A stretch of DNA of 64,000 bases, from contig JAPVLO010000074.1 in NCBI GenBank assembly GCA_027257055.1, positions 744,001 through 808,000 on the forward strand, read 5' to 3'. Within the stretch, counting starts at the first letter, position 1. Every line of letters starts with the position of its first letter. Positions 46,238 through 57,400 of this stretch are shown one piece after another. Under the pieces are notes generated by a model. It was given only the letters and a program-made list of their open reading frames with translations. It was not told where the DNA came from and did not search any database. This stretch comes from Cephalopachus bancanus. Its lineage: Eukaryota; Chordata; Mammalia; Primates; Tarsiidae. A program made the translations under genes and the position numbers.

Positions 46238-46522
46238 GCCGGGCTCGGTGGTCAGCCTGTAATCGCCTTTGGGAGGCTGCGGTGAGTGGATTGCCTGAGC
46301 CCGCGGGTTCGAGACCCTCCTGGGCAGCGAGACCTCATCTCTACAATAAATCAAAAAATCAACCAGGCGTGGTAGCGTGCGCCTGTAGTTCCAGCTACTT
46401 GGAAGGCTGAGGCGGAAGGACGGCCGGAGCCCAGCAGGTCGAGGTTGCAGTGGCCGTGAGCGGCCACTGCACTCCAGTCTGGGCGACAGAGTGAGACTCC
46501 GACTCAAAAAAAAAAAAACAAT
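46238..46522 (+). mobile_element. young Alu SINE with TSD
   Basis: A window-typical Alu with intact CpGs and a small left-arm deletion ('cggtggtcagcctgtaatcg'). The TSD agagtataaa is exact at 46228-46237 and 46523-46532. A 164-codon minus-strand open frame (46067-46561) is the Alu read in antisense and not a gene. Confidence 0.97.
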
Positions 46523-46534
46523 AGAGTATAAAAA

Positions 46535-47890
46535 ACTATTATTTGAGCTTATTTTTCCCAAAATATTTTATTTGTGTGAGAAAATAATGAAAGAGAGAGC
46601 AAGAAAGAAAAGGAGAGCAAGAATTGAAAAAAAGCATACCTTCCTGTGTTACTTCGGTTTTCATGTCAGTGAGTATGTCTCCATCAAATAAAAAAGAAGC
46701 ACATTTTAATACCAGAGTATGAACACACCTCAGTCAAGATAAATTCTTTCCAGTAGTCCTAAAAGTCATAAAATCTTTCTACACCACCACACACATAAAC
46801 TACTTAAAACACAGTGTTATAGTCACGTATTATAATACTCTCAACTTTAAAGTCATTATGAAAAAGGCTGAAAATATGTAGGTATTAGTTAGGAAAGATG
46901 GTTTCTGATATTTCATTAGCTTTTTTTTTTTTTTTAACTGAATTATCAAATATTGGTGATGATGAGTAGGAAGCTGATAAAAAAACCAGCACTGACATGT
47001 GTCCACACCATAGAGACAAGACAGAGTATGGTGAACAGCATGAGGGCAGTATCTTTGGTACACAGAGTCTGTCTTATTTGTGGTGTCTTTGTGTTCCCCC
47101 AAGGCAGCACTGGCAGCAATGTTTGTTTTAATACTACACCAGAACAAGCCAGAAGAGGCAGCCAAGTTGTGATAACAATAATGGTATTCATACCTTGAGA
47201 TAAACTGTCATTCAGTTTTGATAATCAACAATAGTGTGTATTCTTAAGCCTTTTTTAAGAAGTCCCTTTAAGTTATTAAATATTTTGCAACCATGCACTG
47301 GCTTCCCTCCAAGACCTCAGTGCATATGAGTGGGTTGGATGTAGAATATAATTCGATGACTCTAAAAACTCTGAAGTGTGAATTCATTTGCAAGTTTCAT
47401 ATTTATAGAGTAGGAATATATCTAAGGCAAGTTAAATTCTTTCCAGTAGTCTTAAAAGTCATAATATCTTCATATTTATAGAGTAAAAACACATCTAAGG
47501 CAAGCCATTTACAGAGTCCTACAAGTCATAAACTCTCAATTATCCATATTGTCATTAAAATATTAAGTCGATGTAATCCACAGAGAAACCATCAAACTTT
47601 ATTTTAGTCATTAACTTCAACCACCTCCGATGCCTCAACTTCACAAGAAACCACAAAAACTGATGAATAATATTATTGAACAGTAAAGAGTTCCACTTCC
47701 CTTCCCAGCCTATTAATAAACAATAGCAGGAACCAAAAGTGAATAGCTAAGATAAGCTAAAAATAAACAAACAAAAAGACTGTCGATAAATCATTAAAAA
47801 AAAAAAAAAACAACTTTGAGGTGTATATGTATATATACATATCTGCCTATTGGGTCGAATATAGTGACTATTTAAACTGTCACTAAGAAA
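46535..47890. other. unassigned DNA with dispersed local repeats
   Basis: Holds a three-copy local repeat (46700-46860 region, 47396-47468, 47469-47541) and a GC-richer part at 46950-47200 open in several frames on both strands (81, 81 and 111 codons). None of these frames shows a domain that I know. It also holds T- and A-runs at 46920-46935 and 47795-47810. Confidence 0.45.
47396..47541 (+). repeat. 73-bp tandem duplication
   Basis: Two adjacent units both start 'ttcatatttatagagta' (47396 and 47469) and share 'atctaaggcaag' and a 'cctacaagtcata'/'cttaaaagtcata' end. A third, dispersed copy of the unit's second half lies at 46741-46777. Confidence 0.85.
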
Positions 47891-47903
47891 GAAGCTCAAT
47901 CTT

Positions 47904-47905
<2 letters not shown>

Positions 47906-47936
<31 letters not shown>

Positions 47937-48216
47937 AGTTGGAGTCTCACTTCGGTAGCCCAAACTGGAGTGCAGTGGCCGCTCCGGCCACCGCAGCCTC
48001 GACCTGATGGGCTCCAGCGATCCTTCCTTCTCAGCCTTCCGAGTAGCCGGAATTACAGGCGCGCTACCACGCCCGGCTGATTTTTTTTTTTTTTTTTTAT
48101 TGTAGAGATGAGGTCCTACTGCCCAGGCGGGTCTCGAACCTGCGGGCTCAGGCAATCCACTTACCTCAGCCTTCCAAAGGCGCGGGATTACAGGCTGAGC
48201 CACCGAGCCCGGCTTT
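47906..48216 (-). mobile_element. Alu SINE with TSD
   Basis: A reverse-complement window-typical Alu with a poly-T head of about 30. The TSD gaagctcaatctttc (47891-47905) matches gaagcttaatctttc (48217-48231) at 14 of 15 bases. The linker T-run is expanded to about 18. Confidence 0.97.
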
Positions 48217-48261
48217 GAAGCTTAATCTTTCAAAAGATAAATTAGTAATGTATTTTTCCCC

Positions 48262-48935
48262 AGAAAATAAAGAGGGAACATTTCTCAGCATTTTATTTCA
48301 AGACTGGCATAACCCTGATACCAAAAATGACAAGAATATTACAAACAAAGAACATTACAGCCTAATATTGATCATAATTACAGATGCATAATCCAAAACA
48401 AAGTATTAGCAAATTGTATATAGTAATATATAAAAAGGATAGCATATAACTGAGTGAGGTTTAATTTAAAAATACAAGTCAGCCGGGCTCGGTGTCTCAG
48501 CCTGTAATCCCGTGCCTTTGGGAGGCTGAGGTGAGTGGATTGCCTGAGCCCGCGGGTTCAAGACCCGCCTGGGCAGCGAGACCTCATCTCTACAATAAAT
48601 CAAAAAATCAGCCGGGCGTGGGCGTGCCTGTAATTCCGGCTACTTGGAAGGCTGAGGCGGAAGGATCGTCGGAGCCCAGCAGGTCGAGGCTGCGGTGGCC
48701 GTGAGCGGCCACTTCACTCCAGTCTGGGCGACAGAGTGAGACTCCAACTCAAAAAAAAATTAAAAAATACAAAAATACAAGTCATTTAGCATTCAACTAG
48801 CAATCAATATATTTTACCATATTAACAGAAAAAATAATATCTCAAGAGATTTAGAAAAAAAAACTTTAATAAAATTAACACCTATTCATGACGGAAATAT
48901 TTTAGCATTAGGAATAGACAGGAACTTCTTTCTTT
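48262..48935 (+). mobile_element. old L1 ORF2 (RT region) relic, split by an Alu
   Basis: Left of the Alu: 'agggaacatttctcagcatt', 'gactggcataaccctgatac' and 'aatatataaaaaggatagca'. Right of it: 'tttaccatattaacagaaaa', 'cacctattcatgacggaaat' and 'ggaatagacaggaacttctt'. This is the order of the RT domain from the 'IPKPGKD' part onwards. No frame is open. Confidence 0.82.
48481..48770 (+). mobile_element. young Alu SINE with exact 13-bp TSD
   Basis: Starts 'agccgggctcggtgtctcag'. The right arm lacks a few bases ('gggcgtgggcgtgcctg'). The TSD aaaaatacaagtc is exact at 48468-48480 and 48771-48783. It is inserted in the old L1 RT region. Confidence 0.97.
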
Positions 48936-49369
48936 CAGTGTTTTATTTTAGATTCAAGGGGACATTGCATTTTTATATTTTGTGATGATGAGCTATGAGC
49001 CCCTGTTAGCAATATATTTTAAAAATAAATGCCTCCTGATCCTGTTTATTTATTTTAAGGATCTTTAATCCAGAATCAGTATACCTGCTGATACGCCATG
49101 CAAAAATCTATGGCTATGTAACATAGCTACCATCACTTCTTAATGTAAGTCTGTGACCTTAAAAAAACAAAAAATCACTTTGAATCACTGATACATTTTA
49201 ACCACGGTGCTGTTCAAAATGCTTTAAAAGTTGTTGACTTTGGACATTGTTCCAAAGCTAATTTAAGATCCATGAAACAAAGTATTATATTGTATCATAT
49301 TCAAACATTGTCTTTGACATGAATATAATTTTCACTTGCCTGACTTCTGATTATTTTTTAAAATGAAAC
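48936..49369. other. unassigned DNA
   Basis: Nothing recognised. Confidence 0.5.
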
Positions 49370-49610
49370 ATTATGGCATAACAGAAAGAACATGAACTTT
49401 AGAGATAGTGTGTGTTTTGAACTCCTGTTACACGGGCTGAATTACAGCTAAGGTTTTAAAATCTCTGAACCTTGATTTCAACATCTGAGAAAAACAAATA
49501 GTATTTACATTAAAGTTTTGCCACGAGGAACATATTAGACATTATTGTAATGAACTTGGCACATATTAGCCCTTCACAAAAATTAGTTGCTCTTATTCCC
49601 TTTCAATAAT
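49370..49610 (+). repeat. MIR SINE, near full length
   Basis: The order 'taacagaaagaacatgaact', 'ttttgaactcctgttacacg', 'tctctgaaccttgatttcaa', 'catctgagaaaaacaaatag' and 'cttggcacatattagccctt' covers the MIR tRNA-related part, core and 3' end. Confidence 0.85.
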
Positions 49611-50319
49611 GAAATCTACATTTAAATTTAAAAAAAACCACTCTATCACAAAGTGTATTAGGTGAATATGAGGAGAAAATTAAGAAAAATATTTGATAAA
49701 ATATCGTTAGGAATGACAATGTTTTTGAAATAAATTTTCACAACGATACCCTTAACTCTTAGAAATTATCAAGTTTAAAGGAAAAGACTCATTTTCTTAT
49801 ATACGTTTAGAAATTTTAGAGAATTCCCAGTTTCAAGGAACATTATGCTAATGCCACAGCATGTAAACAGGATGAAAGGGAATCTGGCTGCTTCTTCTGT
49901 GTCAGAGAGGGACACAGGGCACCACTTACACTTCCCTTAACTTATGTCTTGAAGTACTATAAGAATAGGACAATTGAGTTATCAGTGTATTTAGAACACC
50001 AATCAAGGATATCATATATATTCACTGAAAGGCAATTAGTGACATGTCTTACATTATTTGTAGAACTTAATCTTAGGTACATGTACCTTATAGTAAGCTA
50101 ATGTGCCATCACAACATGGGGAAAAAATGGTGTAGGCTTTTCAAATTTTTAGAAACTTCCTGAATTTAAATTTGACAATAATATTTTGTTGAATTTGGAA
50201 TGCAAAGGTAAAAGAAAATTTGTACTCAAGGAAAATAGTTATTAGATATAGTAGCTCTTAGTGGTATGAGGAATTTGAATCTAAAACATACAGAAAAGAG
50301 AGAATCAGAGGTAAAGTAG
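49611..50319. other. unassigned AT-rich DNA
   Basis: Nothing recognised. Confidence 0.5.
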
Positions 50320-50331
50320 CAGAAAATCTTT

Positions 50332-50640
50332 TTTTTTTTTCACTTTTTCTTTTTCTTTTTTTGAGTTGGAGTCTCACTGTTACTCAGACTGGAGGGCAGT
50401 GGCACGTTCCTCTCCACTGCAGCCTTGACCTGCTGGGCTCTGGCGATCCTTCTGCCCCAGTCTTCCAAGCAGCCAGAACTACAGGTGCATACTACCACAC
50501 CCAGCTAGTTTTTTTGATTTATTGTAGAGATGAGGTCTTGCCAAGTTGCCCCGGTGGGTCTCGAACCCGTGGGCTCAGACAATCCACTCGCCTCGGTTTC
50601 CCAAAGTGCTGGGATTACAGGTTGAGCCACCGAACCCAGC
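50332..50640 (-). mobile_element. Alu SINE with TSD
   Basis: A reverse-complement window-typical Alu with a CT-rich poly-T head. The TSD cagaaaatcttt is exact at 50320-50331 and 50641-50652. It is moderately diverged. A 120-codon frame through it is Alu-derived. Confidence 0.96.
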
Positions 50641-50652
50641 CAGAAAATCTTT

Positions 50653-51345
50653 CTGCTTGGAAAATGTTACCCTGTAATTCTTCTGCTGTTCTTGATATCT
50701 ACACTTTTAGTTGTAATATTTAAGGTTTTCTTTGAGGGATTTTCTTCTTTTATTCTAAATCATTTTACTTTGATTTTTTAAAAAGCAGAATGTGGAAGAT
50801 CAAGTGAAATGAAAAATGAAAACATGCCTCTATGCTCTCTGTATTATAATTTGTTCTGGGATTTCACGTTTTATAAAAATGCCCCTTTAGTCAAAGGTTC
50901 ATTTCTTCTTCTCAGTTAACTTTAAATGAGTTTCTGCATTTCATGAAGACAAATCTAAAAACGAAAGAGTTTCTTCACATTGACTGTAACATATGCTTCC
51001 TTACTCAGGCTCTACTTTATTACTTAAATCTCCTAATAGATATAAGACAATCTAGGTATTAAATGTGTGAGTTTGAAGCACAGGTTTACTAGATAGGACT
51101 GTGTTCAATGTTGTCAAACAATTAAGTTTAGGGAGCTATTACAAATCTATTGGATTCAGAAAACATTGTTTGGTGACAAATTTCAAAGCTATTTTCCCAA
51201 TGGACCAGGATTTTCAAGCCCTTTAAATAATTTGGAACTAAACCTGTGTACAAATAGATAATGTGATGTATTTTATGGTGTTTGACTCTCCTTGTATTTT
51301 TTTTCTGATTAGTAATCTCATATATATATAAATATAACATATTTA
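50653..51345. other. unassigned AT-rich DNA
   Basis: Nothing recognised before the AT-rich minisatellite. Confidence 0.5.
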
Positions 51346-51506
51346 AATATGTATATACATTTAGCTGTATGTACATATGTATATACATATAACATAATAT
51401 ATAACATATTTATGTATGTATATACATTTAGCTGTATATACATATGTATATACAAAACATTTAGCTGTATGTACATATGTATATACAAGAATATATATAT
51501 ACATTT
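51320..51506 (+). repeat. AT-rich palindromic minisatellite
   Basis: Near-identical 36-base copies start at 51351 and 51418 (shared core 'catttagctgtat.tacat', then 'atgtatatac'). A third, shortened copy is at 51457-51486. Between the first two lies a degenerate copy, giving a basic period of about 33-34. Each unit has dyad symmetry (gtatatac at both ends, tacatatgta inside). Confidence 0.9.
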
Positions 51507-52014
51507 TAAGGATGAAATTCACTTGAAAGATTGTGTTAATCAGATGAATGCTAATGTCACCATGCAACAGGCAGGACTGTAAAAAAAATGGCAGAAGCAC
51601 AGTTGAGCAAACATCATATTACACCTTGCTACCATCATTTAATTCAACTTCAAACAATAATACGTAAATAATAGATCTTAAAATGTGTATATATTTTTGA
51701 TACCCTCTGTATATCAGATTCAGCTTTTATTTTTTTAAAAAACACAAATTTATTATTGTATAGTTTTTGTGGGTCAACTCAAGAGTCTAGACACAGGCTG
51801 AGTCCTTTACAAAGTTGATATAAAGGTATTGGCTTGTATCTGGAGCTCGGGGTCATCTCCAAGGTCATTTAGATTTTCAGTGGAATTCAATTCCTTGGGC
51901 TTATAAGACTAAGATCCCTGTTTTCTTGCTAGCTATCAACTGAAGTCATTCTCAGTTCTTTGAGGTTACCCGCATTTCATTGGCATGTGATTTCATATGC
52001 AATTTACAACATGA
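51507..52014. other. unassigned DNA
   Basis: Nothing recognised between the minisatellite and the L1 fragment. Confidence 0.5.
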
Positions 52015-52470
52015 TGTTTGTGTGTGTGTTGTTTTTAAATAGTTTTAGGGGTACAAGTTATTTTTGTTCACATGTATGCATTGTATAGTGGTGAAAAAGT
52101 CTGAGATTTTAGTGTACCCATCACCCCTACTAGTGCACATTGTACTAAATAGGTGATTTTTCATTCATCTCCCCTTTCTACCCTCCCCATTCTGTCTCCT
52201 GTGTCTATTATACCTTCCATATTCCTTTGCAAATTCTTAGTTTAGCTCCCTCTTATAAGTGAGCCCATGTGGTATTTGGTTTCTGTGTAACTTCACTTAG
52301 AATAATGGTGTCCAATTCCATCCAAATTGCTGCATAGGGAAATATTTTATTCTCTTTTATGGCTGAATAGTATTCCATGGTTTATATATATTCCACATTT
52401 TCTTTATGCACGGACTGGTTGATGGACATTTAGGTTGATCCCACATCTTTGCAAGGGTGAATTGTGATAT
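52015..52470 (-). mobile_element. L1 3' end (L1PB/L1MA-type), antisense
   Basis: The plus strand reads the complement of an L1 3' end: 'tagttttaggggtacaagtt', 'gagattttagtgtacccatc', 'accctccccattctgtctcc', 'catgtggtatttggtttctg', 'tatggctgaatagtattcca' and 'gatggacatttaggttgatc'. It is 5' truncated and includes the last part of ORF2. Confidence 0.9.
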
Positions 52471-53114
52471 TCAGCTTTCATCTGAAAACTGAACTCCAGC
52501 TCAGTGTTAAAGAAGGGTGAAAATTATACTTGATTTAAGTTTTTGGTCACATGGGATTTGAACCAAGCTAAAAAACATGTTATCATCAGAAAGAAATGTC
52601 ATAAAGTAAAAATCAGACAAGATGCCAGTTGGCATCATTTTGAATCTTCTCAAATAGTTTTTCTACAAATGTAGATGGAGCCACTCGAACAAAAAGTACA
52701 GTGCAAGACCTAATCCAAAGCCAATCTGTACCACAAAACTACATTATCAGATAGCCCCATAAAGTCCAAATGTGAGGTGTATGTGTTTGGAAAGGAGGGG
52801 TGGATAGTGTCAAACCACTAGCAGTAGCAAAACCACAAAATTTTAGCAACTGTGTTAGAATAAGTTGATAGCAGACAAGTGGATTCAAACCTGAAGAACT
52901 AAAAAGACAAATATTCAAAGAAGATACCCCCAAATAAAGAAATTTTTAACTCAGTTTGAAAAATACAGCTGGCTATTTGGGAAATAACAGGTAAATGTGG
53001 GAGAGGATTTAACATCCAATTTGCCGGAGGAGTAAGGAGAGTTTTAGAACGTTTGAATGGTATGGATGAAGCCTGACTCCTGTGAATTTTACATATTCTG
53101 AAATCAGTCCGTTT
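52471..53114. other. unassigned DNA
   Basis: No gene or repeat recognised. Minus-strand frames of 64 and 91 codons have no family resemblance. Confidence 0.5.
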
Positions 53115-53410
53115 TCTTCTTAAGAGATAGGGACTGGCTTTGTCACCCAGGCTGGAGTGCAGTAGAGTGATCATAGTTCATGGCAGCCTCAACCTCCTGG
53201 GCTCAGATGGCCATCCTCCCATCTCAGCTTCTTGAGTAACTGGGACTACAGAAGCATGCCACCATGTCTGGCTATTTTTTTATGATTTTTGTAGAGATTG
53301 TAGCCTTGCTATGTTTCCCAGGTTTGTCTTGAACTTCTGACCTCGAGTGATCTTTCTACCTCAGCCTCTCAAAGTGCTGGGATGACGGTGTGACCAGCTG
53401 CACCCAGCTC
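53115..53410 (-). mobile_element. old AluJ-like SINE
   Basis: The reverse complement of an Alu with 'cacccaggctggagtgcagt', 'gcagcctcaacctcctgggc', 'gtaactgggactacagaagc' and 'cctctcaaagtgctgggatg'. Unlike the other copies it has the general primate linker, without the 'tttattgtagagatg' form. It therefore looks like a shared old Alu (AluJ type), predating the lineage-specific subfamily. Confidence 0.9.
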
Positions 53411-53436
53411 AAATTGTCTTCTAAGGCAAAATCTGA

Positions 53437-53592
53437 AACGGGAAAAGGAAGAAGAAAAGGAGAGAGGGAAGGAGGGTGAGAGTAAGGGGAGGAGAGAGGA
53501 AAGAAGATGAGGCAGGAAGAAAGGAGGGAGGAGGGGGGGAGGGAGGAGGAGGAGGGAGGGAGATGGAGTGAGGAAGGAAGGAAGGAAAAAAA
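53437..53592 (+). repeat. polypurine (GGA/GAA) tract
   Basis: About 155 bases almost free of pyrimidines, beginning directly behind the old Alu. 53524-53563 has repeated GGG/GGGG runs spaced by A or GA, a G-quadruplex and triplex candidate. Confidence 0.95.
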
Positions 53593-53879
53593 TAATATTT
53601 ACTAAGAGTAGAAACTAAACGGAGAGAGAAACATTAGGGGCAAAGAAAAATGAATACCCATATAAAAGTATAGAGAAAAACAGGGGAGGCATACCTCAGA
53701 CAGTACAGGTGGACTATTTTAGCACTTTATCGATTGCTTTTATTTGAGTCTGCATTTCAGCATAGCATCTATTTATTAGAGTCCACCAGATAAGAAATCC
53801 TTTTTTTCTAGACCAAGTTTTGTCTGGATACCCTGTCACAAAATTGTGAGTAGTCTTGCTTTTCTTTTAACTTAACTTT

Positions 53880-54208
53880 TTTTATTTTAAGATACTTGTA
53901 AATTCATATGCAGTTGTAAGAAATGACACAAAGAGAGTTCTTGTACCCTTGCCAGGCTTTTCCAGTGATGGTGTCTTACAAAACCATAATACAGTATCAC
54001 AACCTGGATATAGACATTGATATAATCAAGATAAAGAGCAGTTCCATTACCACAATGACCCCTTGCATGGACCTTTATTGTGATAGCCATGTCTAACCTC
54101 TTCTTAACTTCTGGTGACCACTAAACTGTTCTCTCTTTAATAAATTTATTTCATCGGCTTTATGTTAATGGAGCTATATAGGACATAACCTTTGAGATGA
54201 ACTTTATT
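53880..54208 (-). mobile_element. old L1M 3'UTR, left half
   Basis: The plus strand reads 'agagagttcttgtacccttg', 'ttacaaaaccataatacagt', 'gagcagttccattaccacaa', 'cttctggtgaccactaaact' and 'ggacataacctttgagatga', the complement of an old L1M 3'UTR. It is cut at 54208 by the full-length L1 and resumes at 61596. Confidence 0.85.
54194..54208. repeat. left TSD of the full-length L1
   Basis: gagatgaactttatt, matching aaggtgaattttatt at 61596-61610 in 12 of 15 positions. Confidence 0.75.
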
Positions 54209-54440
54209 TTTTAATTTTTTTATTTTTAATCAATATTTTTTATTATGATATTGTGGGGTACAGTTAAGGGTTAGGTATACAAATATGCTTTGTTCAGGCA
54301 CCCTTGTTGATAAGAGGTGTCTCCCAATCCCCAGACAGATATTTACTACTGTTAATCCCATCTCCCTTCCCCTCCCCCCCATAGTTCCCCACTACTGTCA
54401 GTCATTTTCTTATACTATTATATTGGATGTTCAAGGTCCA

Positions 54441-57400
54441 CTATATGAGTGAGAACATGTGATACTCAGATCCTTGTTTCTGTGAGAGGTCACTCAGTAT
54501 TACAGACTCTAGTTCCATCCAGGTTGCTGCGAAATTCACGATTTTGTCTTTTTTATGGCTGTGTAGTATTCCATCGTGTATATGTACCACATTTTTTTAA
54601 TCCAGTCCTCTTTTGATGATCAGCATGGTTGGTTCCAGGTTCTTGCTATTGTGAACAATGCTGCGATAAACATTTGTGTGCAGGTATCTTTGTGATAGAG
54701 TGATTTGAGTTCTTCAGGATATATTCCCAGTAAGGGGATTGCGGGATCATATGGGAGGTTGATATTTAGAGCTTTTAGGAATTGCAACACTGCTTTCCAC
54801 AGAGGTTGCACTAGTTTGCACTCCCATCAACAGTGTAGAAGTGTTCCCTTTTCGCCACATCCTCTCCAGCAATTGTTATTTTTTGAGTTATTGATAATTG
54901 CCATTCTGACAGGAGTTAGGTGGTATCTCAGTGTGGTTTTGATTTGCATCTCCCTGATGATTAGTGAGGTTGAACATTTTTTCATGTGTTTGTTGGCTGC
55001 TCAGATGTCTTCCTTTGAGAAGTGTCTCTTCATCTCTTTTGCCCATTTTATAATGGGGTTGCTTGTTTTTTTCCTTTTCAGCACGTTTGAGTTTCTTGTA
55101 GATCCAAGATGTTAAACCTTTGTCAGACCTGGAGTTGGCAAACACTTTTTCCCAGTCTGTAGGCTGTCTCCCTGCTCTCTCGATGGTTTCTTTGGCTTCG
55201 CAGAAGCTTGTCAGTTTAATGAGGTCCCACTTGTCTATTTTACCTTTTATGGCCTGTGGGTTTCAGGTTTTGTTCAGGAATTGGGTGCCAGTTCCAATTT
55301 CCATGAAGGTATGTCCTTCATTTTCTAAGGTTCTTATGGTTTGAGGTTTTACATTTAGGTCTGTGATTCATTTGGAGTTAATTTTTGTGTATGGGGATAG
55401 ATAGGGGTCCTGTTTCAATCTTCTGCATGTGGTGAGCCAATTTTCCCAGCACCATTTACTGAATAGGTTCTCCTCTCCCCAGTGGTAGGTGGTGGAGGCT
55501 TTGTCAAAGACGTGTTGGTTGAGAAATTGAGATTTTGCTTCCAGAATCTCAATTCTATTCCATTGGTCTATATGCATGTTCCTGTACCAATACCAAACTA
55601 TTTTGATTATTGTAGCTTTACAGTAAAGTCTGAAGTCTGGTAATGTGATACCACCTGCTTTGTTTTTTTTGCTGAGGATTGTTCTGGCTATTCTTGGTCA
55701 TTTGTGTTTCCATATGAATTCCTGTGTTGTTTTTTCTAGGTCTGAGAAGAATGTTGCTGGTAATTTGATGGGTATTGCATTAAATCTGTTGATTGCCTTA
55801 GGTAAGATGGACATCTTCACAATGTTGATTCTTCCAATCCATGAGCATGGGATATTTTTCCATTTGTTTGCTTCATCTTTGATTTCTTTGAACAGTGTTT
55901 TGTAGTTTTCATTTTAAAGGTCTTTCATGTTTCTGGTTAGGAAGATGTCAAGGTATTTCTTTTCTATTTTTTTGTGGCTATTGTGAATGGAATTGTGCTT
56001 TTTATTTGGGTTTCTATTTGTTTACTATTGGTGTAAAGAAATGGAATTGTCTTTTGCACATTCATTTTATATTCTGAGACTTTGTCAAAGTCCTTTATCA
56101 GTGTAAGGAGGTTTTTGACAGATTCTCTTGGATTTTCAAAGTACCCGATCATGTCATCTGCAAAGAGAGATAGCTTGACTTCCTCTTTTCCTATTTGAAT
56201 ACCCCTGATTGTCTCCTCTTCTCTGATTGCTCTAGCCAGGACTTCCAATATTATGTTGAACAGGAGGGTTGAGAGTGGGCATCCTTGTCTTGTTCCAGTT
56301 TTCAGGGGAAATGGTTCCAGTTTTTGTCCATTTAGGAGTATGCTGGCTGTGGGTTTCTCATAGATGGCTTTTACTATTTTGAGGTATGTTCCCCATATGC
56401 CTAGATGTTTGAGGGTTTTTATCAAGAAGGGGTGCTGGATTTTATCAAAAGCTTTTTCTGCATCTAATGATATAATCATGTGGTTTTTGTTTTGACATCT
56501 GTTGATGTATTTAATTACATTTATGGTTTTATGAATGTTGAACCAGCCTTGCATCCCAGGGATGAAGTCTACTTGGTCATGATAGATGATTTTTGAGATG
56601 TGTTGTTGAATCCAGTTCACTAGGATCTTGTTGAGAATTTTAGCATCTATGTTCATCAAAGATATTGGCCTGTAGTTGTCTGTCTTTGTTGGGTCTTTCC
56701 CTGGCTTGGGTATCAATGTGATGTTAGCTTCATAAAATGATTTGGGGAGAGTTCCATCTTTCTCAATCACTTGGAATACCTTCAGTAGGATTGGTATAAG
56801 CTCCTCCTTAAATGTCTTGTACAATTCTGCTGGAAAGCCATCTGGTCAGGGCTTTTTTTTGTAGGTAGTTTTCTTATTATGTAGTCAATTTCCTTGATTG
56901 TTATTGGTCTATTTAGAGTCTCAATTTCTTCTTGTTTCAACCTAGGCAGGTTGTGTGATGACAGAAAGTCCTCCATTTCTGAAAGGTTTTCAAGTTTGTT
57001 TCCATACAAGTGTACATAGTAGTCTCCAATGATCTTTTGTATTTCTTCAGGATCAGATGTGACTTCATCCTTTGTGTTTCTGATTGTGTTTATTTGGGCT
57101 TTTTCTCTCTTTTTCTTGGTCAGTCTAGCTAGAGGACCATCAATCTTGTTTATCCCTTCAAAGAACCAGCTTTTTGTTTCATTGATTTTTTTTGTATTAC
57201 TTTTTGTCTTCTATGTCCTGGATTTTGGCTTTTATTTTGGTGATCTGGATTCTTCTGCTGAAATTAGGATTTTTGTGGTCTTGCTTTTCCAGCTTCTTTA
57301 GGTGGCTTGTTAGTTCGTTAATTTGTGTTCCTTCCATTTTCTTCATGTGTGTTTGTAGGGATATAAATTCCCCTGTTACTACAGCTTTCATGGCATCCCA

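Noticed and set aside
46067..46561. 164-codon open frame on the minus strand
   Set aside because: It is the Alu at 46238-46522 read in antisense ('SRSLTLSPRLECSG'-type text) plus flank, a classic Alu artefact.
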